Source: Jiangella gansuensis DSM 44835 (GTDB lineage Bacteria; Actinomycetota; Actinomycetes; Jiangellales; Jiangellaceae). Taken from it: 64,000 nt of DNA. Below the pieces are notes generated by a model, which was not told where the DNA came from, ran no database searches, and saw nothing but the letters and a program-made list of their open reading frames with translations. The DNA is taken from contig NZ_KI911782.1 in NCBI RefSeq assembly GCF_000515395.1, positions 4,334,697-4,398,696 of the forward strand, read 5' to 3'. The position numbers and the translations under genes were made by a program. Shown here one piece after another: positions 19,495 to 27,272 of the stretch (the first letter of the stretch is position 1; each line of letters begins with the position of its first letter).

Positions 19495-19896
19495 ATGTTG
19501 GAGCCGAGGTCTGTTGGCGACGACCGAGCGATGATCCGACTTCGCTTGTCGCCCGGCGATGCGCGGTACGCCGGGAACCTGGTCCCCGGGTCGAAGGCGA
19601 TGGAGATCTTCGCCGACCTCGAGACCGAACTCGCCCTCAAGGAGGGGGGCGACGAGGGCCTATGCGCGGCATACGACTCGGTCGAGTTCCTCGCGCCGCT
19701 GCGGGTGGGCGACTACGTCGAGGGCATCGCGCGGGTGACCCGGCGAGGGAACCGCAGCCGCATCATCGAGGCCCGGATCTTCAAGGTCCTCGGCGTCGAC
19801 GAGAATGGCGCGCTCGCCAGCACCGACCCGGTGCTGGCGGCCACCGCCGTGGCGACGATCGTGGTGGGCACCAACTCCGGCGCGGGCGTTGCCTGA
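19495..19896 (+). CDS. 3-Aminobutyryl-CoA ammonia-lyase-like hotdog protein (Kal family)
   Basis: Kal in lysine-fermenting clostridia, and the related beta-alanyl-CoA ammonia-lyase, eliminate ammonia from 3-aminoacyl-CoA to give crotonyl- or acryloyl-CoA. The 133-aa sequence is very similar across the hotdog core: RLRLSPGDARYAGNLVPGS, FADLETELAL, GDEGLCAAYDSVEFLAP, VGDYVEG and a C-terminal VLAATAVATIVV. The ATG at 19495 follows GGAGGAG; upstream in-frame starts lack one. It opens the operon with a CoA ligase and a B12 mutase, so 3-aminobutyryl-CoA made by the mutase is the natural substrate to propose. No lysine-fermentation genes are present. Confidence 0.8.
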   Translation: MLEPRSVGDDRAMIRLRLSPGDARYAGNLVPGSKAMEIFADLETELALKEGGDEGLCAAYDSVEFLAPLRVGDYVEGIARVTRRGNRSRIIEARIFKVLGVDENGALASTDPVLAATAVATIVVGTNSGAGVA

Positions 19897-19897
19897 A

Positions 19898-21388
19898 GTG
19901 ATCGCCCACCCTGACACGGTCGTCGCGTGGATCGAGGCGGTGGTGCGTGCGCACGCCGGCCGCCCGGCGCTGATCCACGACGGCGCCACCTGGAGCTACC
20001 GGGAGCTGTGGTCGCGCGCGGAGGACACCGCCCGGCGCCTGCTCGCAGGCGGCCTGCGGCCCGGCGACACGGTCGGTCTCCTGGGCGCCAACGAGCCGGC
20101 GTACATCGTCAACTACCTCGGGATCGCCCGGGCGGGCGGTACCGCGGTTCCGGTCAACGACCGGCTCGACGGCGCGACGGTGCGCAGCCTGCTCGCCTCG
20201 GTCGACGCCACGCGCGTGTTCGTCGGCCGGGTCGACGCGGTCGTCCGCGACGAGCTCGCCGAGACGTTCCAAATCCTCCCTATGGGCGCCGACGATCCGG
20301 TGCAGCGCCGCGGCCGGCTACCGGTCGCGGGACCGGCGACGCCGGCCGCGATCATGCTGACCAGCGGCTCGACCGGACGGCCGAAGGGGGTCGTGCACTC
20401 CCAGGCCACCATGTTGCACGCGGCACAGCAGCTGACCTCGACGTTCCCGTTCCGCCCGGACGACCGGTCGGTGGTCTTCCTCCCGCTCTACGCGTGCATC
20501 CCGGAGCAGGTGCTGCCGGTGCTGTGCACCGGCGGCGCGCTGGAGATCCTGCCGCGATTCGACGTCGAGCGTGTCGCCGACGCCTGCACCAGGGCGACGA
20601 CATTCGACGCGGTGCCGACGATCCTGAGCCGGCTGATCGAACACGCGCCCCCGGAGAAGCTCGCCCACCTGCGGTGGGTGCTGTTCGCGTCGGAGCACAT
20701 GCCGGTGACGCTCCTGCACCGCTGGTGGGACGAGCTGCCCGGCGTGGAGACACACCAGCTCTACGGGATGACGGAGGTGCTGCCGCTGTCGGCGGCGCCG
20801 CACCGGTTGCTACGCCGGGAGCCGTCCACCATCGGGCGGGCGTTCCCGACGACGCGGCTGAGCGTCGACGGCGGCGGCGCGGACGGCGGCGGCGCGGACG
20901 GCGGCGAGCTGATCGGCGCCAGTCCGGCCCAGATGGTGGGGTACTACAAGGACGAGGTCGCCACGAAGGCTGCGCTCGGCCCGGACGGCGCCATGCGCAC
21001 GGGTGACCTCGGTCGCATCGACGAGCGTGGGCTCGTCTTCCTGACCGGCCGGAGCAAGGACATCATCATCTCCGGCGGCATCAACATCGCGCCCGCCGAG
21101 ATCGAGGCCGTCGCCGCCCGGCATCCGTCGGTCGAACGGGCGGTCGTCGTGGGCGTGCCGAGCGAACGCTGGGGTGAGACCCCGGTCGTCGTCGCCGTGC
21201 CCCGTCCGGGCCGGGCCCTGACGGCCGACGACCTGCTGAGCCACTGCAGGTCACAGCTGACCAGCTACAAGCGACCTACCGCCGCCGGGCTGATCGACGC
21301 CCTCCCGACCACCGGTATCGGCAAGACGGCCAAGGACACGGTGAGGAAGATGATCGTGGATGGGAAGATCAACGTTGTTCGAGTCTGA
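19898..21388 (+). CDS. Acyl-CoA ligase 1 (AMP-forming), candidate 2-aminoisobutyryl-CoA ligase
   Basis: This ANL-superfamily enzyme activates a carboxylate with ATP and joins it to CoA. Motifs are complete: IMLTSGSTGRPKGVVHSQ (P-loop-like A3), LYGMTEVLPL, RTGDLGRIDERGLVFLTGRS (A7/A8), KDIIISGGINIAPAEIEA and the catalytic C-terminal Lys in TTGIGKTAKD. The GTG at 19898 is used just after the kal stop; TTG at 19889 is an alternative. A low-complexity GGGAD repeat interrupts it near residues 325-336. It is closely related to the ligase at 27273 (shared THFDAVPTILSRLIEHAP-like block, here TTFDAVPTILSRLIEHAP). Position between kal and the mutase genes suggests it makes the mutase substrate. Confidence 0.8.
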   Translation: MIAHPDTVVAWIEAVVRAHAGRPALIHDGATWSYRELWSRAEDTARRLLAGGLRPGDTVGLLGANEPAYIVNYLGIARAGGTAVPVNDRLDGATVRSLLASVDATRVFVGRVDAVVRDELAETFQILPMGADDPVQRRGRLPVAGPATPAAIMLTSGSTGRPKGVVHSQATMLHAAQQLTSTFPFRPDDRSVVFLPLYACIPEQVLPVLCTGGALEILPRFDVERVADACTRATTFDAVPTILSRLIEHAPPEKLAHLRWVLFASEHMPVTLLHRWWDELPGVETHQLYGMTEVLPLSAAPHRLLRREPSTIGRAFPTTRLSVDGGGADGGGADGGELIGASPAQMVGYYKDEVATKAALGPDGAMRTGDLGRIDERGLVFLTGRSKDIIISGGINIAPAEIEAVAARHPSVERAVVVGVPSERWGETPVVVAVPRPGRALTADDLLSHCRSQLTSYKRPTAAGLIDALPTTGIGKTAKDTVRKMIVDGKINVVRV

Positions 21389-22280
21389 CCAGATCGAGGC
21401 ACTCGTGGCCAAGGGCCGGCAAGGCCACTGGGCGCCGCTCGCCCGTGCGGTGACGGTGGTCGAGAACAGCCCGCCCTGGGAGGTCTCCATCCCACGGGCG
21501 TCCCGGCCCTGCCACATCGTGGGCATCACCGGGCCGCCGGGCGCCGGCAAGAGCACCCTCACCGGCCGCCTGATCGAGTCCTTCGCCGACGACGGCCAGC
21601 GGGTCGCCGTCCTGGCGATCGACCCGTCCAGCCCGCTCAGCGGCGGAGCCGTCCTCGGCGACCGCGTACGGATGGAGACCTACCTGACCGGCCGGCCCGG
21701 GGTGTTCGTGCGCAGCCTGGCCAGTCGCGGATCGCATGGCGCCGTGGCCGGGTCCACCCGCAACATCGCCCGGCTCCTGGAGCTGTCCGGCCTGTTCGAC
21801 ATCGTGCTCATCGAGACGGTGGGCGCGGGCCAGACGGAGGTCGCCATCGTCGAGGTCGCCGACACCGTGCTGCTGGTCACCGTGCCCGGGCTCGGTGACG
21901 CCGTGCAGACGATCAAGGCGGGCCTCATGGAGGTCGCCGACGCCTTCATCGTCAACATGGCCGACCGGCCCGGCGCCTCGGAGACGGCGCGGCACCTGCG
22001 CCTGGCCGCCGGGCGGGTGGACGCCGTGTACAAGACGGTGGCCATCGAGGGCACCGGGGTGGACCAGGTGCGCGACGGCATGTACGCGCGGTGGAAGTCG
22101 CTGCTGGAGGACGGGCAGCTGGAGGCGCGGCGCCTGGCGAAGTGGGGCTCGGACGCGGCGCTGGTGGCGGAGGCCTGGGTCGCCGACTGCGCCGGCGCGC
22201 TCGACCTCGACCCGCACGCGACCATGCAGGACTCCGTGGACAAGATCTTGAAGGAGGCGTCACACCGATGGAGCCGATGA
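21360..22280 (+). CDS. MeaB/ArgK-type GTPase, mutase chaperone
   Basis: MeaB-family G proteins load adenosylcobalamin onto acyl-CoA mutases and protect them from inactivation. The 306-aa sequence has the Walker A in VGITGPPGAGKSTLTGRLI, DPSSPLSGGAVLGDRVRME, FVRSLASRGSHG and the LIETVGAGQTE switch segment. The base-specificity motif, usually NKAD, reads NMAD here, a notable substitution that could affect guanine recognition. The ATG at 21360 overlaps the ligase gene by 29 bp; the 3' end overlaps the large mutase subunit by 13 bp. This position directly before the mutase genes supports a dedicated chaperone. Confidence 0.88.
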   Translation: MGRSTLFESDQIEALVAKGRQGHWAPLARAVTVVENSPPWEVSIPRASRPCHIVGITGPPGAGKSTLTGRLIESFADDGQRVAVLAIDPSSPLSGGAVLGDRVRMETYLTGRPGVFVRSLASRGSHGAVAGSTRNIARLLELSGLFDIVLIETVGAGQTEVAIVEVADTVLLVTVPGLGDAVQTIKAGLMEVADAFIVNMADRPGASETARHLRLAAGRVDAVYKTVAIEGTGVDQVRDGMYARWKSLLEDGQLEARRLAKWGSDAALVAEAWVADCAGALDLDPHATMQDSVDKILKEASHRWSR

Positions 22281-23956
22281 ACGAGGACGACAAGCGCTGG
22301 GACGAGCGCGTCGAGGCATGGAGCACCGGGCGGGTCGCCGCCGACTACGAGCGGATCCCGCCGCGGCGCTCGGAGTACACGACCCTGTCCGGTGCGCCCG
22401 TCAAGGACATCTACACCCATGCGGACATCCGGCACCTGGACCCGGCCGAGGACATCGGGCTCCCCGGTGAGTACCCGTACACCCGTGGCGTGCACGCCAC
22501 GATGTACCGCGGCAGGCCGTGGACGATCCGGCAGGTGGCGGGCTTCGGTCAGGCCGAGGACACCAACAACCGGTACAAGTACCTGCTCAGGACCGGCCAG
22601 ACCGGTCTCTCGACCGACTTCGACCTACCGACGCTGCTGGGCTACGACTCCGACCACGAGGTGTACCGACGCGAGGTCGGCCGCATCGGTGTCGCCGTCG
22701 ACACCGTCGTCGACATGCATGCGCTGTTCGACGGCATCCCGCTCGACCAGATCTCCACATCGATGACGATCAACCCGTCGGCCGCCGTCGTGCTGGCCAT
22801 GTACCGGGTGGTGGCCGACGAGCGGGGCATCCCGGGCCACGTGCTCACCGGGACCACCCAGAACGACATCCTCAAGGAGTACATCGCCCAGAACGAGTTC
22901 ATCTTCCCGCCGCTGCCCTCGGTGCAGCTGGTGGTCGACACGATGGAGTACGGCGCGGACGTGATGCCGCGGTTCAACCCGCTCAACGTGTGCGGCTACC
23001 ACATCCGCGACGCCGGTGCGACGGCCGTCGAGGAGGTCGGGCTGACGATCAGCAACGCGCTGTGCTACCTGGAGCACGCGGTCGAGCGCGGCATCGACGT
23101 CGACCGGCTGGCGCCGCGGGTGTCGTTCTTCTGGGACGTGCACAACAACTTCTTCGAGGAGGCGGCGAAGCTGCGGGCGGCCCGCCGGTTGTGGGCGCGG
23201 CTCATGCGGGAGCGGCTGGGCGCCAAGGATCCCCGCTCGTGGCTGATGCGGGCGCACTGCCAGACCGCAGGCGTCTCCCTCACCGCGCAGCAGCCGTACA
23301 ACAACGTCGCCCGGACCGCGATCCAGGCCATGGCTGCCGTCCTGGGCGGCACCCAGTCGCTGCACACGAACTCCCTCGACGAGGCCCTGTCCATCCCGTC
23401 GGAGAGCGCAATCAAGATCGCCGTCCGCACCCAGGCGATCATCCTGCACGAGACCGGCGTCGCCGACGTCGTCGATCCGCTCGCCGGGTCGTACTACGTG
23501 GAGTCGCTCACCTCCCAGATCGAGGAGGACGCGCTCGCGCTGATCGAGCGGATCGACGCAATGGGCGGCATGATCGAGGCGGTCCAGTCCGGCTACGCGG
23601 TCCAGCTGATCTCCGATTCCGCCTGGGAGCAGCAGGTCAAGGTCGAGAGCAACGACACCATCACTGTCGGTGTGAACGCCTACGTCGACGAGGACGAGAC
23701 CCAGGACATCGAGATCGACCGTCCGGTGCCCGGCGTGATGGAACGCCAGATGGCGCGGCTCGCCGAGGTGAAACGGTCCCGCGAGGACCGGCAGGTGAGC
23801 ACGACACTGCGGGCGATCGAGAAGGCCGCCCCCGACCTGCAGCACAACCTGATGCCGCTGATCGAGGACGCCGTGCGCGCTCGAGCCACGGTCGGCGAGA
23901 TCTGTGACGTGCTGCGCGGCGTGTGGGGCCACCACCAGCCGTCGACCGTGTTCTAG
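22268..23956 (+). CDS. B12-dependent acyl-CoA mutase large subunit, 2-hydroxyisobutyryl-CoA-mutase-like
   Basis: The ATG at 22268 follows AAGGAGG and gives 562 aa, the same length as HcmA of Aquincola tertiaricarbonis as I recall it. The TIM-barrel substrate domain is clear: WTIRQVAGFGQAEDTN, GQTGLSTDFDLPTLLGYDSD, MTINPSAAVVLAMY, AHCQTAGVSLTAQQPYNN, QSLHTNSLDEALSIPSE and VIDPLAGSYYVE-like end VVDPLAGSYYVESL. Residue 117 is Asp, as in 2-hydroxyisobutyryl-CoA mutase; methylmalonyl-CoA mutases have Ala there. Residue 90 is Val where HcmA has Ile and methylmalonyl-CoA mutase has Tyr. It therefore belongs near the HCM branch but with a changed pocket. With a Kal homologue in the operon, 2-aminoisobutyryl-CoA to 3-aminobutyryl-CoA is the proposed reaction; 2-hydroxyisobutyryl-CoA remains an alternative. 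Confidence 0.85.
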   Translation: MEPMNEDDKRWDERVEAWSTGRVAADYERIPPRRSEYTTLSGAPVKDIYTHADIRHLDPAEDIGLPGEYPYTRGVHATMYRGRPWTIRQVAGFGQAEDTNNRYKYLLRTGQTGLSTDFDLPTLLGYDSDHEVYRREVGRIGVAVDTVVDMHALFDGIPLDQISTSMTINPSAAVVLAMYRVVADERGIPGHVLTGTTQNDILKEYIAQNEFIFPPLPSVQLVVDTMEYGADVMPRFNPLNVCGYHIRDAGATAVEEVGLTISNALCYLEHAVERGIDVDRLAPRVSFFWDVHNNFFEEAAKLRAARRLWARLMRERLGAKDPRSWLMRAHCQTAGVSLTAQQPYNNVARTAIQAMAAVLGGTQSLHTNSLDEALSIPSESAIKIAVRTQAIILHETGVADVVDPLAGSYYVESLTSQIEEDALALIERIDAMGGMIEAVQSGYAVQLISDSAWEQQVKVESNDTITVGVNAYVDEDETQDIEIDRPVPGVMERQMARLAEVKRSREDRQVSTTLRAIEKAAPDLQHNLMPLIEDAVRARATVGEICDVLRGVWGHHQPSTVF

Positions 23957-23971
23957 AGGAAGGACGTGACA

Positions 23972-24397
23972 ATGACATCCGCCACTGCTGGTCTGCCGCC
24001 GCTCAAGGTGGTGATCGCCAAGCCCGGGCTCGACGGACACGACCGCGGCGCCAAGGTCGTGGCACGGGCGTTGCGCGACTCCGGTATGGAAGTCGTCTAC
24101 ACCGGCATCTATCAAAGCCCGGAATCGATCCTGCGCGCGGTCGTCCAGGAAGACGCCGACGTCCTCGGCCTGTCCAGCCTGTCCGGCGCTCACCTCGAGT
24201 ACGCCAGGGACCTGTGCGCGCTGCTGAAGGAGAACGACCGCCGGGACGTACTGTTCGTCGTCGGCGGCACCATCCCGCCCGAGGACGCCGACACGCTCAA
24301 GGGCTACGGCGTCCACGAGGTCTTCGGGCCTGGGACGCCGACGGCCGAGCTGGTCGAGTACATCTCCCGCAACGCCCGACAGGCGAGGCTGGCGTGA
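23972..24397 (+). CDS. B12-binding small subunit of the acyl-CoA mutase
   Basis: This 141-aa flavodoxin-like domain binds adenosylcobalamin base-off/His-on. It contains the DxHxxG motif in KPGLDGHDRGAKVVARAL, followed by VLGLSSLSGAHLEYA and the nucleotide-tail loop FVVGGTIPPEDADTL. The separate small subunit is the arrangement of HCM and isobutyryl-CoA mutases rather than fused methylmalonyl-CoA mutase. ATG 23972 sits at good distance from AGAGGAAGG; GTG 23966 is too close to it. It follows the large-subunit gene by 15 bp, and its stop overlaps the next GTG. Confidence 0.9.
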   Translation: MTSATAGLPPLKVVIAKPGLDGHDRGAKVVARALRDSGMEVVYTGIYQSPESILRAVVQEDADVLGLSSLSGAHLEYARDLCALLKENDRRDVLFVVGGTIPPEDADTLKGYGVHEVFGPGTPTAELVEYISRNARQARLA

Positions 24398-25494
24398 CGT
24401 TCAGGTCGCGCGACCTCGGCATCGTGGTCGGTGACCTCCCGACCGGCCGGCACAACGCCATCACCGACGTCCCTGGCGTGCGGGTGGGACACCACACGTT
24501 GCGCGCGGGCGACGGGCCGCTGGTCGTCGGCGAGGGCCCGGTGCGCACCGGGGTGACCGTCGTGGAGCCGCGGCCGCAGGTCTGGCGCTCGCCGGTCTTC
24601 GCCGGCTTCCACCGGCTCAACGGCAACGGCGAGATGACCGGCCTGCACTGGATCCGGGAGAACGGGCAGCTCACCACCGCGATTGGCCTGACCAACACCC
24701 ACTCGGTCGGCGTGGTCCGCGACGCGATCGTCGCCCGGCTGCACGGGGAACGGGGCGACGACGAGCTCTACTTCCACCTTCCGGTGGTGGCGGAGACGTA
24801 TGACGGCATCCTGAGCGACATCAACGGGCAGCACGTCACGGCCGCCCACGTCGACGCGGCCTTCGACGCCCTGTCCGGCGGGCCCGTCGCCGAGGGCTCG
24901 GTCGGCAGCGGCACGGGCATGATCTGCCACGAGTTCAAGGGCGGCATCGGCACGTCGTCGCGGGTCGTCGGCGACACCTACACCGTCGGCGTCCTCGTGC
25001 AGGCCAACCACGGCCGGCGTGGGCGGCTGCGGGTGAACGGCGTACCGGTCGGCGAGCGGATCCCCACCGACGAGGTCCCGTCGCCGTTCGACGCGGTGGT
25101 GCGGACGGCCCGGGGCAGCGGGTCGATCATCGTGCTCATCGCGACGGACGCACCGCTGCTGCCACATCAGTGCGAACGGCTGGCCCAGCGTGGCGCCCTG
25201 GCCATCGGGCGGACCGGCGGGTCCGGCGAGAACGGCAGCGGCGACCTGCTCCTGGCGTTCTCCACCGGGAACGAAGGCCTACCCCGGGTCGGCCTGGTGG
25301 AACCGGACCCGGACGAGATTCCGCTGCGCATGGCCAGCAACACCGTGATCAACGGCCTGTTCGACGCGGTCATCGACGCCACCGAGGAGGCGATCCTCAA
25401 TGCCGTAGTGACCGCGGACACCAGTGTCGGACGCGACGGGATCACCGCGCACGCGCTGGACCACAACCGCCTGCGCACGGCCTACGCCGGATGA
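24394..25494 (+). CDS. P1 family (DmpA/BapA-type) aminopeptidase
   Basis: DmpA-type enzymes are self-cleaving N-terminal-nucleophile aminopeptidases acting on D-alanine amides, L-aminoacyl peptides or beta-amino acid N-termini. The autoproteolysis Gly-Ser and following strand are visible as GSGSIIVLIATDAPLLPHQ (around residues 239-257); early motifs are ITDVPGVRVGHHT and LNGNGEMTGL, and VAEGSVGSGTGMICHEFKGG forms the oxyanion region. GTG 24394 overlaps the small-subunit stop, ATGA overlaps the next gene. Its place inside a B12-mutase operon suggests it releases the non-standard amino acid from a peptide or amide. Confidence 0.85.
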   Translation: MTFRSRDLGIVVGDLPTGRHNAITDVPGVRVGHHTLRAGDGPLVVGEGPVRTGVTVVEPRPQVWRSPVFAGFHRLNGNGEMTGLHWIRENGQLTTAIGLTNTHSVGVVRDAIVARLHGERGDDELYFHLPVVAETYDGILSDINGQHVTAAHVDAAFDALSGGPVAEGSVGSGTGMICHEFKGGIGTSSRVVGDTYTVGVLVQANHGRRGRLRVNGVPVGERIPTDEVPSPFDAVVRTARGSGSIIVLIATDAPLLPHQCERLAQRGALAIGRTGGSGENGSGDLLLAFSTGNEGLPRVGLVEPDPDEIPLRMASNTVINGLFDAVIDATEEAILNAVVTADTSVGRDGITAHALDHNRLRTAYAG

Positions 25495-27260
25495 CGCGTC
25501 CGATGCCACCCGCCGAACCACCCGATGCCACGCCGGCCACCGTGGCCGCGGCGATCGCCGAGTACCTGAGTGGTCAGGGGATCGAACGGGTGTTCAGCCT
25601 GCCCGGCTCGCACATGAAGCCGATCTGGGCGGAGCTGGACGCGCGGGGCGTCCGGATCGTGACGGCGCGGCACGAGGTGGCCGCCGTGCACATGGCCCAG
25701 GCGGAGGCCGATCTGCGCCACGGACTCGCCGTCGCGATCGTCACGACCGGGCCGGGGCTGACCAACGCGGTCACCGGGATCGGATGTGCTTTCCTCGCCG
25801 GTTCACCGGTGCTCGTCATCTCGACCCGCCCGCCGGACGAGCAGGCGGGCATGGGTGCCCTGGAGGAGATCGACCAAGCGGCGATCGTCCGGCCGGTCTG
25901 CCGGGCAGTGGAGGTGGTCCGATCGCGCCGGCACGTCGTCGACCGGCTCGACCGCGCCGTGAGCGCGGCGCTCGGTGACGACGGCCCCGGCGGCCCGGTG
26001 TACGTCGAGTTCGGCACCGAGCTGCTGCGCCAGGATGCCGCGCCGCTCTACACGACCTATCCGCGCCGCACGAGGGCGCGCCGGCCACCGGAGGCCGCCG
26101 CCGTCGACCGAGCCGTCGACGCGATCGCGGCCAGCACCCGGCCGTTGGTGCTCGCCGGTCGCGAGGCGCTCACCGTGCCCGGCCCGTTGGCCGAGTTCGT
26201 GCGCACGACCGGCGCCCTGTACCTCGACACCCGGGCGAGCCGGGGCGCCCTGTCCGAGAGCATCCCCACGTTCGTTCCGGCGGCGCGGGCCCGGGCGATG
26301 GCCGAGGCCGACTTGGTGATCACGGTCGGCCGGCAGCTGGACTTCGAGACGGCGTACGGGTCGCCCGCGGTCTTCACCGGGGCCGAGCGGTTCCTGCGGA
26401 TCGGCCGGAACTCCGAAGAGGTCCAGGCCAACCGCCGCGGCGACGTGGAGCTGCGCGCCGATCCGCACTCAGCGCTGGAGGCTCTGTTCGCGGCCGGCGC
26501 GCGACCGGCCGCTCCGGATCTCGCGTGGCGCGACGACGTCATGAGCAGCAACGCCGGCAAGCGGCGCCGGCTCAGCGAGACGATGCAAGCCCAACCCACT
26601 CCCGCAGACGGCGGGCTCCACCCGCTCCAGGTCATCCGCGCGCTCAATGAGCACATCGACGACACCGCGATCGTGATCGTCGACGGCGGGGACATCCTGT
26701 CGTGGTCGCGGTCTAGCCTGAACACGCCCACCTACCTGGACCTGGGGGCGTTCGGATGCCTCGGGGTGGGCATCCCGTTCGCCGTCTCGGCGTCGCTCAA
26801 CCATCCGGACCGCACGGTCATCGCGCTCGTCGGCGACGGCGCCCTGGGCTTCAACGTCATGGAACTGGAGACCGCAGTCCGCGAAGGCGCACGCTTCGTC
26901 GTCGTCGTGGCCGACAACAACGCGTGGAACATCGAACGCGTCGACCAGGTCCGCAACTACGAGGGGCGGGTCATGGGCACCGAGCTCGGCCCCTGCGCCT
27001 GGGACCGGCTCGCCGAGAGCCTCGGCGTCGCCGGCTACCGCGCCGGCAGCGTGGACGACCTGGACACGGTGCTCGGCGAGGCCTTCGCGCACGCACCCGC
27101 GGTGGTCGCCGTCCGGGTCTCTCGCGAACCGGTGTCACCGGACACCAGAAGCGGCCTCGCCCTGGTGCCGGAGTACCACGCACTCGCCGCCTGGGACGCG
27201 GCCGAGCGGACGTGGTTGTCGGGGCCGCGTCCTGGGGGCCGCAGAGTCGTGAACCGGTGA
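25491..27260 (+). CDS. ThDP-dependent lyase resembling actinobacterial 2-hydroxyacyl-CoA lyase
   Basis: The 589-aa protein has the three-domain ThDP fold of acetolactate synthase, oxalyl-CoA decarboxylase and 2-hydroxyacyl-CoA lyase. The activating Glu is in ARHEVAAVHMAQAEADL and the ThDP/Mg motif in GDGALGFNVMELETAVREGA, followed by DNNAWNIERVDQV. Actinobacterial 2-hydroxyisobutyryl-CoA lyases, which split 2-hydroxyisobutyryl-CoA to acetone and formyl-CoA, are described as carrying a glutamate after such a WNIE segment and an extended C-terminus; both appear here, from memory of that family. It is ATGA-coupled to dmpA and followed 12 bp later by an acyl-CoA ligase. Acetolactate synthase is unlikely because no regulatory subunit or branched-chain gene is near. 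Confidence 0.75.
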   Translation: MTRPMPPAEPPDATPATVAAAIAEYLSGQGIERVFSLPGSHMKPIWAELDARGVRIVTARHEVAAVHMAQAEADLRHGLAVAIVTTGPGLTNAVTGIGCAFLAGSPVLVISTRPPDEQAGMGALEEIDQAAIVRPVCRAVEVVRSRRHVVDRLDRAVSAALGDDGPGGPVYVEFGTELLRQDAAPLYTTYPRRTRARRPPEAAAVDRAVDAIAASTRPLVLAGREALTVPGPLAEFVRTTGALYLDTRASRGALSESIPTFVPAARARAMAEADLVITVGRQLDFETAYGSPAVFTGAERFLRIGRNSEEVQANRRGDVELRADPHSALEALFAAGARPAAPDLAWRDDVMSSNAGKRRRLSETMQAQPTPADGGLHPLQVIRALNEHIDDTAIVIVDGGDILSWSRSSLNTPTYLDLGAFGCLGVGIPFAVSASLNHPDRTVIALVGDGALGFNVMELETAVREGARFVVVVADNNAWNIERVDQVRNYEGRVMGTELGPCAWDRLAESLGVAGYRAGSVDDLDTVLGEAFAHAPAVVAVRVSREPVSPDTRSGLALVPEYHALAAWDAAERTWLSGPRPGGRRVVNR

Positions 27261-27272
27261 GGTGGTCATGGC

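Noticed and set aside
22268-24397. Methylmalonyl-CoA mutase for propionate metabolism
   Set aside because: Subunits are split, the large subunit is 562 aa, and positions 90 and 117 are Val and Asp rather than Tyr and Ala.
25491-27260. Acetolactate synthase large subunit
   Set aside because: No small regulatory subunit or ilv genes nearby; the WNIE segment and neighbouring CoA ligase fit a 2-hydroxyacyl-CoA lyase better.
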